The position numbers were made by a program, and so were the translations under genes. Under the pieces are notes generated by a model that saw only the letters and a list, made by a program, of their open reading frames with translations, was not told where the DNA came from and did not search any database. A stretch of 64,000 bases of DNA from Istiophorus platypterus (taxonomy: Eukaryota; Chordata; Actinopteri; Istiophoriformes; Istiophoridae), in the NCBI GenBank assembly GCA_016859345.1, contig CM029123.1:2617501-2681500 (forward strand). The letters run 5' to 3'. Shown here piece after piece: positions 1 to 10,649 of the stretch (within the stretch, counting starts at the first letter, position 1; the number at the start of each line of letters is the position of its first letter).

Positions 1-1019
1 TTATTTCACTGTTTTTATGTAGCTAAATTATTAGTGTTTACATATACGCAAACTTAGCATGCTCAGTTAACTAGCCAGCTGATGGCCACATGGAACATTC
101 ACTGTGTGAATGATTGCTTTTCATGTCATCCATATGAAAAGGTTCTGCCACATTATGAATGAGTCTATTTTGAATTGTTAGAGGTGGGCAAGGAAAGAGT
201 TGTGTTTGCATATTTGGTGTGTACATTTTCCTGCTTTTTTCACATCCCTAACAGTTGAGTCTCTTTCACAGTTTGCACTTGAGATGGGCACCGTGAGGGC
301 AATGGCCGGCAGCTGACAGCTGTACTCAGTCGTTGTTTTCTCTTCTTTTTGCCTTCTCTCTTGTTCCACTGTGATCTCCTGCTCAATTCACCTCCAGCAC
401 TCCTGGTTGTATGCAATGAAATGAAGGATATAATAATAAGTATGAGTATATAAATAGACTGATAGCTACAACATTAAAAGCAGTAACTAGTAACCGATTT
501 TAATCGTGTGGCCAATTGGTGTATGAGATCCCTGATGTTAATGTTACCTAGCTAAGATTACCGAGCTGTTAGCGGGACCATTATATCATGATATAGTATT
601 AATAATAATAATTAGCCATGAACATTAATAGAGAATACACTGCAAATGTTTACTTACTGTAAAATCTATCAAACCTAATGTTAGCCTGTTAAATCTACCT
701 TCCTCTCTCTTTTCTTTTACTCTATTGTGACAACATATAGGACTGTATTCCACTGTGCCTGTAAAATTACACTGGCCCTGCATTGCAAAATACTGGAAAA
801 AACAAAAACAAACAACCAAAAAAAACTGGCCCACCTTTAAACCTCATTGCTGACCCCCTACATGCAGAGTCCATCTGAGTGAGAATCTGAGATCAGTCAG
901 TGAAAGTCAAACACAATCTGTACTCCTATGATATGTGCACAAGAAGAGAATTCATGTGTAAATAACACAACATTATTTTTACTAGCCAACTTGATTGATG
1001 AATTTGGTTTCTTTATGTA
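1..1019. other. AT-rich noncoding DNA, no feature seen
   Basis: No coding pattern or recognisable repeat. Small open frames on the minus strand (about 178-369 and 625-834) show no family resemblance and look like chance. Confidence 0.6.
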
Positions 1020-1585
1020 CTGAGGGGTGACAAATTAATTAAAGGAAAATTAAAATTAAAGGAAAAACCTGAGTAGATGAGTGGAGAAATTTAATGAATG
1101 CAAAGGCTTCCACATAGGTGTACTGCATGACAAACAAGCAGTAAATATCCAATCATGGTCTTTAGCTTATATAAATAACCTAGCTGGCCCAGTTGATTCT
1201 AAATTTCTTTCAAGGTGACAAGAGGAAAAGGGCTAAGTGACTTTGAAAGAAGGTTCATTGTTGGGCAATGATGGCAGGAGTTTCAGTCACAAAGACGGCT
1301 CAACTGGCTCGTGTACCAATGGGAACAGTGAATAAATCGACATCTGCTTCTAGATTAATGGGGAAGTCAGTAAATAGGGTTTGAAACTGTGGTCAACAGA
1401 CCTCATTTGATGACCATGATATGAGAGCACCTCAGTGTGATATATAAGGATAAAGAAAAAGAGGAGCTCTTCCTCAGGGGACCAAGAATGTCAATACAGG
1501 ATGTGATCAGACTGTGTCAAAAAGAACAGGCAATTGATATTTACATAGAGAGGGATATAAATGTAGAGTTACAGGTTGCAATTAA
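1020..1585 (+). mobile_element. Tc1-like DNA transposon, left part (family B), dead
   Basis: The element begins at C1020 after a TA dinucleotide (1018-1019) with the terminal repeat CTGAGGGGTGACAAATTAA. The N-terminal helix-turn-helix part of a Tc1 transposase follows: KGLSDFERRFIVG near 1227-1265, a frameshift, then AGVSVTKTAQLA near 1272-1307. Further weak transposase similarity runs to about 1580, including HREGYKCRV. The frame is broken by several stops and shifts. The sequence changes abruptly at about 1585, where a LINE begins. The same element resumes at about 4462. Confidence 0.8.
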
Positions 1586-4225
1586 CAAGATGGTGGCGTG
1601 TGTAGACGCAGCAGCTCGGCACACGCAAACTACTGGCAGCTCTATGTCGATTAAGACCTACACTTGAACTGAATTATTGAACCTGAAAAACGGCTGGAGA
1701 TGCCCCCCAGAGTGGCTTTGTTCCATACCGATAGAAATTACTCAGGCGAGCAGGATGACTAGGCAGAGACACAGGCGGCGCTGCAAGAGAAGATGCAAGC
1801 GAGGAAAACCAGCTGGGGTCCGAGCCAGGCTTAGACAGAACCAACACAAGCCAGCTGTATCTAGTGTCTTTGTCAGCAGTGCTGACTCTCTCATCAAGAT
1901 CAACAGCATCAAACTGCGGATTTAAAACCATCGCCTGGACAGCTGATAACCTAGTGCTGCTTACATGAAAACATCCCGTATTCAGCAGTGGAACTAGTGG
2001 CCCACACCATTTACAAAGCAGACTGCACGTCAGACCCCGGCAAGTCAAGAGGAGGAGGTATGTGTGCGCACATATATGTGTGTACATGTATACAGATATT
2101 GAAAGACACTGCTGTTCGAAGCTGGAATCTCTAATTCTTGAATGCAGGCCCTTCTACAGACCAAGGGAATTCTCCGCGGTGTTTATCACAGCAGTGTCCA
2201 CCGCTGAGCTAATGCCAAAATTGCTCTGGGCAAGCTGTATGATGCAGTCAGCAGACAGATAAACAAGCATCCAGAGAGTGTTTTTGTTGTAGTAGGGGAC
2301 TTTAACCACTCAAATCTCAAGACTGTACTACCTAAATTTTACATAATGTGGACATTAAAACCAGGAAGAGCAAAACACTGGACAAGGTGCACACAAATAT
2401 TCCTGGGGCATACAAAATCCATCCATCACCCCATATTGTATAATCTGACCACCTGTTCCTGTTTTTCAGTTCTGCTGACAAACCCCTCATCAGCAGAACA
2501 GAACCTCAGACCAAAACTGTGCAGATCTGGAACAAGGAAGCCTCATACTCCCTCCAGGACTGTTTGAAGAGATCCTGTGGGAACTCTTGGAACATCTGGA
2601 CATTTAGCTACACACCTTGACAGTGCTATCCTACAATAAGTTCTGCACTAACAATGTCACCACTAACAGACAAATAAAAAAGGGCCCAAACCAAAAGCCC
2701 TGGTTTGACAACAGTTTGCAAATGTTGCTTAAAGCCAGAGATGCAGCAGTCAGATCAGGAGACAGGGAGACCTACAGGAGAGCCAGAGCTGACCTGGAAA
2801 AAGGTAACAGGGCAGTCAAACATCGATACAAACAATGTATCGAAGACAACTTCTGGGAAAACATCCTCCACAACATGTGGCAAGGCCTCAGAAACATCAC
2901 AGACTAAAAACAAAGCCACAGTTCTCCCACCCTCACTGACACCTCCCTCTGCGATCAGCTCAACACATTCTTTGCACGCTTTTAGAATAACTACAGTCAG
3001 ACTCATCACACCCTCAGAGAGCAACCAGCCACTCACTCTCCAGTCCTATCAGGTTGAGTAGTCACTTCGTGACATCAATGGCAACAAAGCAGTGGGGCCA
3101 GATGGCATTCAAGGATGTGTATTGAAGGCATGTGCCAACCAAATTGCTAGAGATTTCACAAACATCTTCAACCACTGACTACAACCAGCTACAGTCCCTA
3201 ATCTCACAGATAACATGGTCAACAAACTGCACACACTACAGCTAGAAACCCCCTTCAGTCTGTTGATCAAAAACTTTCTCACCAGTCGAACCCAGCATGT
3301 CAAGATGGGAAACTAGACTGACTCCACCATCATCCTCAACACCGGTGTCCCCCAAAGCTGTGTCCTCAGTCCGCTCCTCTACTCTGCACGCCCATGACTG
3401 AACTCCCACCAAAAGCTCAAACACCATCATTAAAATTGCAGATGACACAACTATTGCGGGCCTGATTTCTAGTAAATAAATTAGAAATGATCATTGACTT
3501 CAGAAAAACAAAAAATTAACACCACAATGGCCTGAGCATCAACAGTGAGGAGGTAGATTGTGTCACTATGTTTTAAATTTCTTAGGGTACACATATCAGA
3601 GGATCTGAGCTAGAGCATGAACACATCACACATGATAAAGTAAGCCCAAATGTGGCTCTTTTTCCCGAGGACCCTTAGATGCAACACAAAACTTTTAATG
3701 CTAGACCACTGAGAGCATGCTAACATACAGCTGTACAGTCTGGGACTCCAGCTGCACTGCAGCTGAACAGAAAGACCTGCAGTGGATCATCAAGACTGCA
3801 CAGTGGGTTGTTGGCTCCCCCCTCCCAAACATGAGAGACATCCACTTGAGCAGCCTTCACCATTGGGCCAGAAAACATGACCCCTCACACCAGGGACAGT
3901 CAATGTTTTCTACTCTTCCCTCAGGCAGGCTCAGGATTCAACATGGAAGAACTAACAGACTGTGAAACAGCTTCTTTCCTAGAGGTGTAGACACCTACTG
4001 ACCCCCCCCCCACACACACACACACCCCATCCCCGAACACACCCCAAACTCACACACACCCTGAGGAATTAGTGCAATATTTAAAGATTATTGTACCTTA
4101 TTATTTATCATTTCTATATTTCATTTTTTAACCTATCTATTCCATAATTTAATGCTGCTGGGATGAGAATGCTAAATTAAGTTTTCTTGTATCTTATGTG
4201 CAATGACAATAAAATATCTATGTAT
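1586..4225 (+). mobile_element. CR1/L2-like LINE retrotransposon inside the Tc1 element, dead
   Basis: A non-LTR retrotransposon copy. It starts with AAGATGGTGGCGTG, like the YY1-type 5' ends of many LINEs. A basic leader (RRRCKRRCKRGKPAGVRARLR, about 1773-1841) precedes the endonuclease domain with ECRPFYRPREF (about 2142-2174), GDFNH at 2295-2309 and SDH at 2444-2452. A linker segment (NQKPWF...ARADLEKGNRA, 2686-2817) follows. The reverse transcriptase keeps GVPQSCVLSPLLYS (about 3345-3387) and an ADD catalytic box (3438-3446). Many stops and frameshifts are present, and a block between about 3190 and 3250 appears deleted, removing the segment with the first catalytic Asp. The 3' tail ends in GCAATGACAATAAAATATCT and runs into an ATCC/ATCT array, as in L2-type elements. 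The clade is judged from motif wording only. Confidence 0.85.
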
Positions 4226-4322
4226 CTGTCTGTCTTCTGTCTGTCTATCCATCCATTCATCCATCCATCCATCCATCCATCCATCCATCCATCCATCCAT
4301 CCATCCATCCATCTATCTATCC

Positions 4323-4361
<39 letters not shown>

Positions 4362-4362
4362 C

Positions 4363-4418
<56 letters not shown>

Positions 4419-4419
4419 G

Positions 4420-4459
<40 letters not shown>
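4226..4459 (+). repeat. ATCC/ATCT tetranucleotide microsatellite (LINE tail)
   Basis: An array of ATCC units (about 4246-4311) passes into ATCT units (to 4459), starting directly at the 3' end of the LINE. It probably grew from the LINE's own tail repeats. The SIHPSIHP and YLSIYLSI open frames across it are artefacts. Confidence 0.97.
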
Positions 4460-4865
4460 GGCACTAGTCTAAAGAGATGTGAAGAAAAGTTATATGAGTC
4501 ATCCTTCACCATATTCTTGACAAGTGGATGAGCGCATGTGTGTCATGCACCAAAATAGGGGTACAGGCCTGAATGCTTGACCCCCACAGGGAGGAGATCT
4601 GGTGGCTTTGTTTTGCTGAAGGGTCACTGCAAATCACTACAAAGTTGTCCTGAGTGACCATCTATATCCTAAAATGAAACATTTCTATTCTAAACGGAGC
4701 GGCCTCTTCCATGATTACATTGCCCCAATACATAGGGCACAACAGAGTACTGAATGGTTTGATGTGTATCAAAATAATTTGAGTCATATGCTACGGTCTT
4801 CACATCAAATCTCATCCCAACTGAACATTTATCGGACATTTTGGACCAATGTGTTAAGGCGAAAG
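4460..4865 (+). mobile_element. Tc1-like transposon (family B), middle-right part
   Basis: Resumes the transposase of the element that began at 1020. Patches such as RCEEKLY..SSFTIF (about 4475-4517), KHFYS..SGLFHDYIAPIHRAQ (about 4677-4743) and PIEHLW-region equivalents (about 4803-4855) appear in shifting frames. The stretch that should contain the first catalytic Asp, between the EEK.. and SSFT blocks, is deleted, and about 50 bp is missing near 4615. The copy is non-functional. Confidence 0.75.
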
Positions 4866-5078
4866 TACACTTAGGCATGAACCTACACCATACCTATGGT
4901 GTACCTACAGCATACCTATGGTTCAGTCATGTACCCCAGTTGCCATTGATTTGAAGGGTGCCAACAAACTCATGGAAAATAGTGGCAGTGGAACTCAACA
5001 CACTGGCATAGAACTAGCGGTTTGGTGATGTAATGGAGTGATACCAACACAGACATATAAAAATGCTCACAACAGGAG
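4866..5078. mobile_element. Unclassified insertion within the Tc1 element
   Basis: About 210 bp that interrupts the Tc1 sequence between its 'ttggaccaatgtgtta' and 'aggaatggcgttc' segments. The left part has short self-complementary repeats: ACCATACCTATGGTGT and a second CATACCTATGG copy. The source family is not recognised with certainty; a small non-autonomous DNA element is likely. Confidence 0.5.
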
Positions 5079-5218
5079 GAATGGCGTTCCTTTCTCCCAG
5101 TGGAATTCTGGAGACTTTTAGAGTCAATGCCAAGGTTCAATGAAGCTGGCAGCATGTGGTGACCGAACACCTTACTAAGACGCTTTGTTAGTTTTCCCTT
5201 TTATTTGTCATCCGTCAG
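5079..5218 (+). mobile_element. Tc1-like transposon (family B), right end
   Basis: Final coding scraps (GGMAFLSPSGILETF-like, then a segment equivalent to 'MPRFNEAGS') are followed by the right terminal repeat, TTTATTTGTCATCCGTCAG, ending at 5218. It is flanked by TA at 5219-5220. The reverse complement of this end matches the left end at 1020, so 1020-5218 is one composite element. Confidence 0.75.
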
Positions 5219-6270
5219 TATACTGTTCTCCAATTTCCCAGCATATGTCAACATGGGTGTCAAAATGTTTTTCTCTCGATGGTTGTAAACAGCTGCACCT
5301 TATATTGGAAGCATAGGAGGCACCAATGCTCCAAAAAATGATAAACAAGAGTGAAAGTAGACCAGCAGGGTTTAGAGAGAGGGAGGTTAAGTTGGCTGAA
5401 ACAAACACTGAGATGGGTTAAATTTAATCTTGTGTGTTTATAAATACTGTTTGTTTAATCAGTGGTAAGTTAAGTCACACCTGTTTGTTTCTGCTAAGTA
5501 TATTTGCTATATTAGGTTTTAAAACATGTCTCTGCCAGAGACACAAGTCTGTTTTTGAGCACTGAGATAATATAATCCAAATGGAATTTGAAAAGGCGAT
5601 TCAGTAAAATCATTCAAACAAAATGAATAATCCACTCTAATTCTGTCTCCAATTAAATTGTTCCAAAATATTCTATTTAACAGAAAGTTTGTTTGTACAC
5701 CCATGTCCCGCATTAAAAGCACTAGTCCCCTGACTTGAAAACAAAATAGAACACATGAGCATTGCTAATGAATTGAGGTCCTCACTCAGAAAATATGGCA
5801 GGCAGATTTTGACACACAAATATACCATCCAAATACAGCAGGAAAGAATGGGACTCAAGTTGGATAACAAATACACAGGACATGTTTGTACTGAGAATAC
5901 AAAAAAAAATACAGTGGACTTGCCATTAATATGATTCGTTGATCATGTATCATGTTCTTCATTTCCCTCTTTACCATGAAAGGCACTGTGCTTCACTGCA
6001 TTATCCTTATTTGGTCTTCAAGCAGAGGTGGTGACGGTACTTTTTCAGCCCTGTGTAGTGTCTGCAGATCTTTTTCTTATGCCACATAAGGCCCAAACTC
6101 AAATCAACTCATGTCAACTCAATTCAACACAGTATACTGTATACTGTAGCACTTTGCACCCATCCACGATGATCCAAAGTGCTTCCCAGCACACACAAAG
6201 GAAAACAGAATAAACGAAAGGAGACAAAACATAAAAAAAAAGAAATGGATTCAGGAGAATAAGATTTATT
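5219..6270. other. AT-rich noncoding DNA
   Basis: No recognised feature. A TGTACTGTATACTGTAG-type stretch near 6130 is locally self-complementary. Small open frames here have no family signature. Confidence 0.55.
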
Positions 6271-6287
6271 AGTGTTACTGTAGTAAC
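6271..6287. repeat. Target-site duplication, left copy
   Basis: AGTGTTACTGTAGTAAC, identical to 6694-6710. It marks the insertion site of the LINE fragment between them. Confidence 0.92.
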
Positions 6288-6693
6288 CCACTGAGGAAAA
6301 GACAGGAGGCAGAGCTGGAGGTAGCAGAGATGAAGATGTTGAGGTTCTCTCTGGGAGTGACCAGGATGGATAGGATCAGGAATGAGTACATCAGAGGGAC
6401 AGCACATGTTAGAGGTTTAGGAGATAAAGTCAGAGAGGCCAGACTGAGATGGTTTGGACATGTCCTGAGAAGAGATAGTGAATATATTGGTAGAAGGATA
6501 CTGAGTTTTGAACTGCCAGGCAGGAGGTCTAGAGGAAGACCAAAGAGGAGGTTTATGGATGTAGTGAAAGAGGACATGAAGGTAGTTGGTGTGAGAGAAG
6601 AGGACGCAGAAGACAGGGTTAGATGGAGGACACTGATTCGCTGTGGCGACCCCTAAAGGGAAAAGCCGAAAGGAAAAGAAGAAGAAGAGGAGG
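6288..6693 (+). mobile_element. 5'-truncated RTE-like LINE with perfect target duplication
   Basis: A 406-bp 3' fragment of a LINE. One open frame (6330-6656) encodes the C-terminal tail of the reverse-transcriptase protein, with DKVREARLRWFGHVLRRDS, GRRSRGRPKRRF and EEDAEDRVRWR blocks, stopping just after CGDP. The tail is GCGACCCCTAAAGGGAAAAGCCGAAAGG followed by GAAGAAGAAG. This protein block is widespread in teleost RTE/Expander-type LINEs. The copy is flanked by identical 17-bp repeats at 6271-6287 and 6694-6710. The intact frame and perfect duplication suggest a comparatively recent insertion. Confidence 0.9.
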
Positions 6694-6710
6694 AGTGTTA
6701 CTGTAGTAAC
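6694..6710. repeat. Target-site duplication, right copy
   Basis: AGTGTTACTGTAGTAAC, identical to 6271-6287, directly after the LINE's GAAGAAGAAGAGGAGG tail. Confidence 0.92.
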
Positions 6711-6829
6711 AATCAGTAACCATATTAAAAAAAACATGCCAAATGTGCCATTGTGCTAGAGCTAAGATTGTTTATATTATTATCCACAGTTATCAAAAAT
6801 TGTGACTGTCAGCACTAATGAGGGAGATA

Positions 6830-7200
6830 CAGTAAGGTTCCTAAGTATTTAGACAACGACACAATTTTCATAATTTTGCCTCTGCACACCACCATGATGA
6901 ATTTTAATTGAATGAAACATAGTGTGATTTAAGAGGAGACTTTCAGCTTCAATTTAAGGGGTTTCAGAAAAAAATATATCAACAGGTTAGGAATTACAGC
7001 CATTTTTATACATAGTTCCTCATTTTCATAGGCTCAGAAGTAATTGGACAAACCAACATAAAAGGACTATATTTAATACTTGGATGAAAATATTTTTCAG
7101 TCAATGACTGCCTCAACATGGCATCAACAAATGCTAAGTTTCCTACCTTGAAATGCTTTGCTTTGCTTAACTGCAGCCACCTTTAATTACTTCAAGTCTA
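6830..7200 (-). mobile_element. Tc1-like transposon remnant (family A), truncated
   Basis: Starts after TA (6828-6829) with CAGTAAGGTTCCTAAGTATT, a diverged form of the CAGTTAGGTTCATAAATATT end at 13810. It continues through the subterminal region with CTCAGAAGTAATTGGACAA into the C-terminal end of a minus-strand transposase, then fades near 7190. The other end is absent. Confidence 0.75.
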
Positions 7201-7694
7201 TGTACTACAAGTTGATTTTCATGCAACAAGAGTCTGGTTTTCTCATAGTATTTCAAACACTTAGTACTTAGTAATCTGTGGACACACATTATATTAGACT
7301 CCTTGTACTTCTTGAACTTTGTACACTAAATTAGGATGGATTAAACAACCTGGCGTGGGTTGTTTTTTAAGTCTAAATGTAACAAGTCATGTAACATTAA
7401 GGAGACTATCCACGGGTATCCTTAATCCAAACTTTACCTGGAGGATTCACCTAGCACATTACAGGAACAAAAATGTCCATGCTGCTCTCCAAGTCATGTG
7501 TACAGCTTAATAGGATTTCCTTAGTGTATGAATTCGAAAGGTGAGCTCATCGAGATGGAAAACTGACTCCTAAGCAGTTTGAAAAAAAAAATCAAAACAT
7601 ACAAAAACACATAATGGGGATGACAGCCCTTCATTTTCTACAGCACACATGCACACACACAAATAAATAAACAGCAGATACACACACACACACA

Positions 7695-7728
<34 letters not shown>

Positions 7729-8996
7729 ACCACACACACACAAGCATATACAGTAGAATTCCCTCTTTCTTAAAATATCTCCAGTCTTGTTCTGTAAGGG
7801 TGAGAAATGAATTTGGATTTATTCCAGTTCACTTGCTTCCTTGTGTCAGCAGATTTTTTTTAACTAACTGTGTAATTTGCTCCCTGTACATACTTTTTAT
7901 ATTTTAAACAGATTTTGTTTTTCCTTAAATTATGTTTTTATTCTTTGCATGAAATTTGTCTGCCTTGCACAAAAATTGATTAATTATAAACAAAATTAAT
8001 GGTTTTCCTTTGTATGGAGCCTGGAATAAGGAAAAATATTTTAGACTAGGGGAAAAAATACTTAGTTTTGCATTCTCTTGTGGAATTTTTGTCCTCAATA
8101 ACAACACATTTGCGTTATGTCAAGAATTTATTTTTTTCTTGTCTGGGCCAGGAGCAACAACAGTAAAGTGTATGGTCAGTCAAGTTTTCATATGTCAGGT
8201 GCTGTTTCGAATTGTTTTTAAACTTACATTCTACAGTATTTGTGCAAAATAAACTTAGATTTCTTTAAGGGAAAGTAGCTGCCAAGGATGTCAGTCGCAG
8301 GTCTTTGACAGGACACCAACTACCAGATGAAAGTCTGACACACACATGCCTATCCACAACCTTGACCTCAATATCTTGACTTTGTGCTTCCTTCTTCTTT
8401 AGGGAACACTACTTCCCACACTGGTGACAAGTGCTGGCATTTAAGAACCTTTCAAAATATACGCTTTTATTCAGAGGGTCTGTTGCTTTTACTATAATTC
8501 TTATTGTTCCAGCAGGATGCATCTGTAGCTCTAAGGTTCACTCCAAAAAAGGACATACCACTTGTTAAGCTGTTGAGTAATCTCACCTGTCATGTGCTAT
8601 AAGTAGATGTGATGCCTCTCTTTGTCTGATTGATGTGTGTACATGTGTTTATAAAACAAATGATATTTATCTTCTGCTAATGGTTGATCTTTTCATGTTT
8701 TGCAGGAGGCAAGAAACCAAAAGAAAAAAGTATTAAGTATATTGGAATGAGAAAATCATCACCTCTTTGCATGAATGCTGATTGTTGCTTTGTTTCTGTG
8801 TTGCAGGGGACATTTGAACTGGACAGAACTACTCCAAGACTCCAAGACACTACAATCACTGCACTGCTACTTCTGCTTCCGCTGGTATACATGGCATTCT
8901 GTTTACCTCAAAATGACGGAAACCCTCATCCCTTACTGGCTTGCTGAGAAGTGGTGCTTAAAGACCATATCTTTATTGTTTTCTTCTTCATTGCAG
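7201..8996. other. nlgn1: AT-rich intron or 5' flank with one CA array
   Basis: Apart from the CA microsatellite at 7681-7742, nothing recognisable. It ends in the acceptor-like stretch before 8997. Open frames at 8684-9074 are short, with no family resemblance. Confidence 0.55.
7681..7742 (+). repeat. (CA)n microsatellite
   Basis: CA repeats with a single TA interruption and one AA break near 7730. Confidence 0.97.
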
Positions 8997-9302
8997 AAGC
9001 TGTTAGCAGGAATTTTTGAGGAATATTTTCCTCGTTGTAAGGATTCTTTCTCAGATTTCCCTTCACTAAGCTGAAGGAAACTGATGGCTACTACATTTCC
9101 ACCAGATGTTTTTCACTGCCTGGATTTAAAGTTTTTAGAGTTACCCACTTGCTTAAGCCTGTGTGTGAATGTGACTGTAGTGTAATTGTGTGTTTGTGTT
9201 TGCATCAAATGGCTTAAGTGAGAGATAAAAAAAAAGATTTTTTTTACTTGGGAAGGATAAAAAAGGACACAGCAAAGAAGTTGAAAACAAGGAGTAGCAA
9301 CT
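8997..9302 (+). promoter_or_regulatory. nlgn1: Probable nlgn1 5' leader preceding the start codon
   Basis: The best splice acceptor upstream of the start codon is a pyrimidine-rich stretch ending TTCATTGCAG at 8996, so the leader part of the exon would begin at 8997. A second candidate acceptor ends TGTTGCAG at 8806. The leader contains an upstream ORF of 33 codons (ATG 9084, stop 9183-9185), a shorter overlapping one starting near 9105, and minimal ATG-stop pairs near 9170 and 9209. Neuroligin genes generally have noncoding 5' exons far upstream, which fits a spliced leader here. The exon boundary is inferred; transcription could also start inside this stretch. Confidence 0.45.
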
Positions 9303-9834
9303 ATGTCCCAGTGGAGGCACCATTCAAAGACTGGGTGTTGGCTATTTCAGACTGCAAAGGGCGGAAGTAGGATGATGGGATATATAGGGCTTGAAGGTTC
9401 CTTAAGCACCGTGTGGTGGGTGTCCTCTCTTATATGGCTGGGACTGCTGCTGGTGCAGGCAGCTGCTGTGTCAGCTCAGAAGCTTGATGAGAATGACCCT
9501 GTTGTCACCACCACCAATGGCAAACTGCGCGGTGTAAAGAAAGAGCTCAACAATGAGATCCTGGGTCCAGTTGTGCAGTTTCTGGGTGTCCCGTACGCCG
9601 CTCCACCCACTGGCGAGCGCCGCTTCCAGCCACCTGAGCCACCAGCATCGTGGTCTGAGATACGCAATGCCACACACTTTGCCCCAGTCTGTCCTCAGAG
9701 CATCGTGGAGGGCCGTCTGCCAGATGTGATGCTGCCCGTGTGGTTCACCAACAGCATTGACATAGTGTCCACATACGTCCAGGACCAGAGCGAGGACTGC
9801 CTCTATCTTAACATCTATGTCCCCACTGAGGATG
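9303..9834 (+). CDS. nlgn1: Neuroligin 1, first coding exon (partial gene)
   Basis: Neuroligin 1 is a postsynaptic type I membrane adhesion protein that binds presynaptic neurexins and helps organise excitatory synapses. This exon encodes residues 1-177 plus one base of codon 178. Residues 37-58 are a hydrophobic signal peptide, with likely cleavage after VSA (Ala58). The ectodomain starts at KLDENDP. The catalytically dead alpha/beta-hydrolase (cholinesterase-like) fold begins around residue 67. ELNNEILGPV, FLGVPYAAPPTGERRFQPPEPP and SEDCLYLNIYVPTED are neuroligin signatures. The KKELNNEILGPV block and GRLP.VMLPVWFTN favour nlgn1 over nlgn2, 3 or 4. NAT at 122-124 is an N-glycosylation sequon. 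Cys130 and Cys166 are the conserved early cysteines. The exon ends GATG|GTGAGT in phase 1; reading on past the donor reaches a stop at 10031. ATG 9303 has A at -3. Met24 and Met25 (9372, 9375) also have A at -3 and could be used, leaving a shorter N-terminus. Confidence 0.96.
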
Positions 9835-9887
9835 GTGAGTTAGCCTGCAGGCCCAGGACAGGATGGTTTTGGGTAAAATGGGGGGCA

Positions 9888-9935
9888 GGTTGGAAGGAAT
9901 TGAACCCACAACCTTCTGGTAGAGAAAAGAGTGTG
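9888..9935 (-). repeat. Possible tRNA-derived SINE scrap
   Basis: Read on the minus strand this contains a stretch like ACCAGAAGGTTGTGGGTTC followed by AATTCC, which resembles the B-box half of a tRNA-derived SINE head. No A box or SINE body is visible, so it would be a small remnant. Confidence 0.35.
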
Positions 9936-10400
9936 TTGTCGGGATTTGTTTTATCTATGCAAGAGTGCACTTCTGTCTCTGTCCCTATCAGTCTGTCAGT
10001 TGAGGGAAAGCATGACCTTGTGCATGTTTAATGTGCATGACGCTGCTTATACTACATGAGTGTCTGAGAGTGGTTTTGTGAAAGAGTAACAGTTGGCATG
10101 AGTATGTGTAGTGCATCCACTGAGTCCAATTTATTATTTTATCATTCCATGCCATGTCCGTGTCAATCGTCTTCCATGTATTTTCCATCCTTTGCAACTT
10201 TTCTTCCTCCTCCACCTCTCTGTTGCTCTCTTTAATTCATTTTCCTCTGATCCCCCACTCCTCTTTCTCCCCATCACCTTATTTGCCCTCCTCTACAGAG
10301 TCTATACACTCCCCTCCCTCTTGTCTGCTCATCATAGGCTATTGTGCTCTATCACAATGGCAACAGTTCATTAAACAAGACAGTCGTTGTCGTGATCATC

Positions 10401-10457
10401 ACTGACTGATTTGGCTGACTGGCTGAATGACTGACTGGCTGACTGATAGGCTGAATA
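10401..10457 (+). repeat. GACTGGCT/GACTGATT simple repeat
   Basis: Imperfect short-period repeats of GACTG-containing octamers in the intron before A1. Confidence 0.7.
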
Positions 10458-10549
10458 CTACGCTGATTGAGCTGGTGTGATTCATACTTTCCATCTGTCT
10501 TTATTTTTCTCTTTCCTTCCCTCTAAATCTTTTACAGTCAATCAGCTTT

Positions 10550-10583
10550 GTGTATGTGTGTGCGTGTGTGTGCGTGTGCATGC
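10550..10583 (+). repeat. Imperfect (TG)n tract upstream of A1
   Basis: TG repeats with CG interruptions, about 65 nt upstream of the A1 acceptor. UG-rich RNA can bind regulatory splicing proteins; whether it does so here is inference. Confidence 0.75.
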
Positions 10584-10649
10584 AGCTCCTGTGTGTGTTG
10601 CGTGTCCAGGGGCTCCATGTTATTCTTTAGTCTTCTATTCATTTTACAG

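Larger units (their letters stand above)
9835..10649 (+). other. nlgn1: nlgn1 intron between first coding exon and A1 exon
   Basis: An 815-nt intron, GTGAGT at the donor and TTTTACAG at the acceptor. It holds a minus-strand tRNA-SINE-like scrap (about 9890-9935), two pyrimidine-rich blocks ending in CTCTACAG (about 10300) and TTTTACAG (10537), a short GACTGGCT-type simple repeat (10401-10457), and an imperfect TG tract (10550-10583) just upstream of the real acceptor. Confidence 0.85.

Noticed and set aside
1674..2087. 137-codon open frame on the minus strand
   Set aside because: Antisense to the endonuclease region of the LINE on the plus strand.
4187..4531. Open frames encoding SIHPSIHP or YLSIYLSI repeats
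   Set aside because: Pure translation of the ATCC/ATCT microsatellite; the same applies to 30056-30244 and 32931-33162.
6275..6737. Open frames of about 100 codons on the minus strand
   Set aside because: Antisense of the RTE-like LINE coding tail; the plus strand carries the family signature.
9835..10031. C-terminal extension of the first coding exon frame to 10031
   Set aside because: Lies beyond a consensus GTGAGT donor and loses all neuroligin similarity immediately after it.
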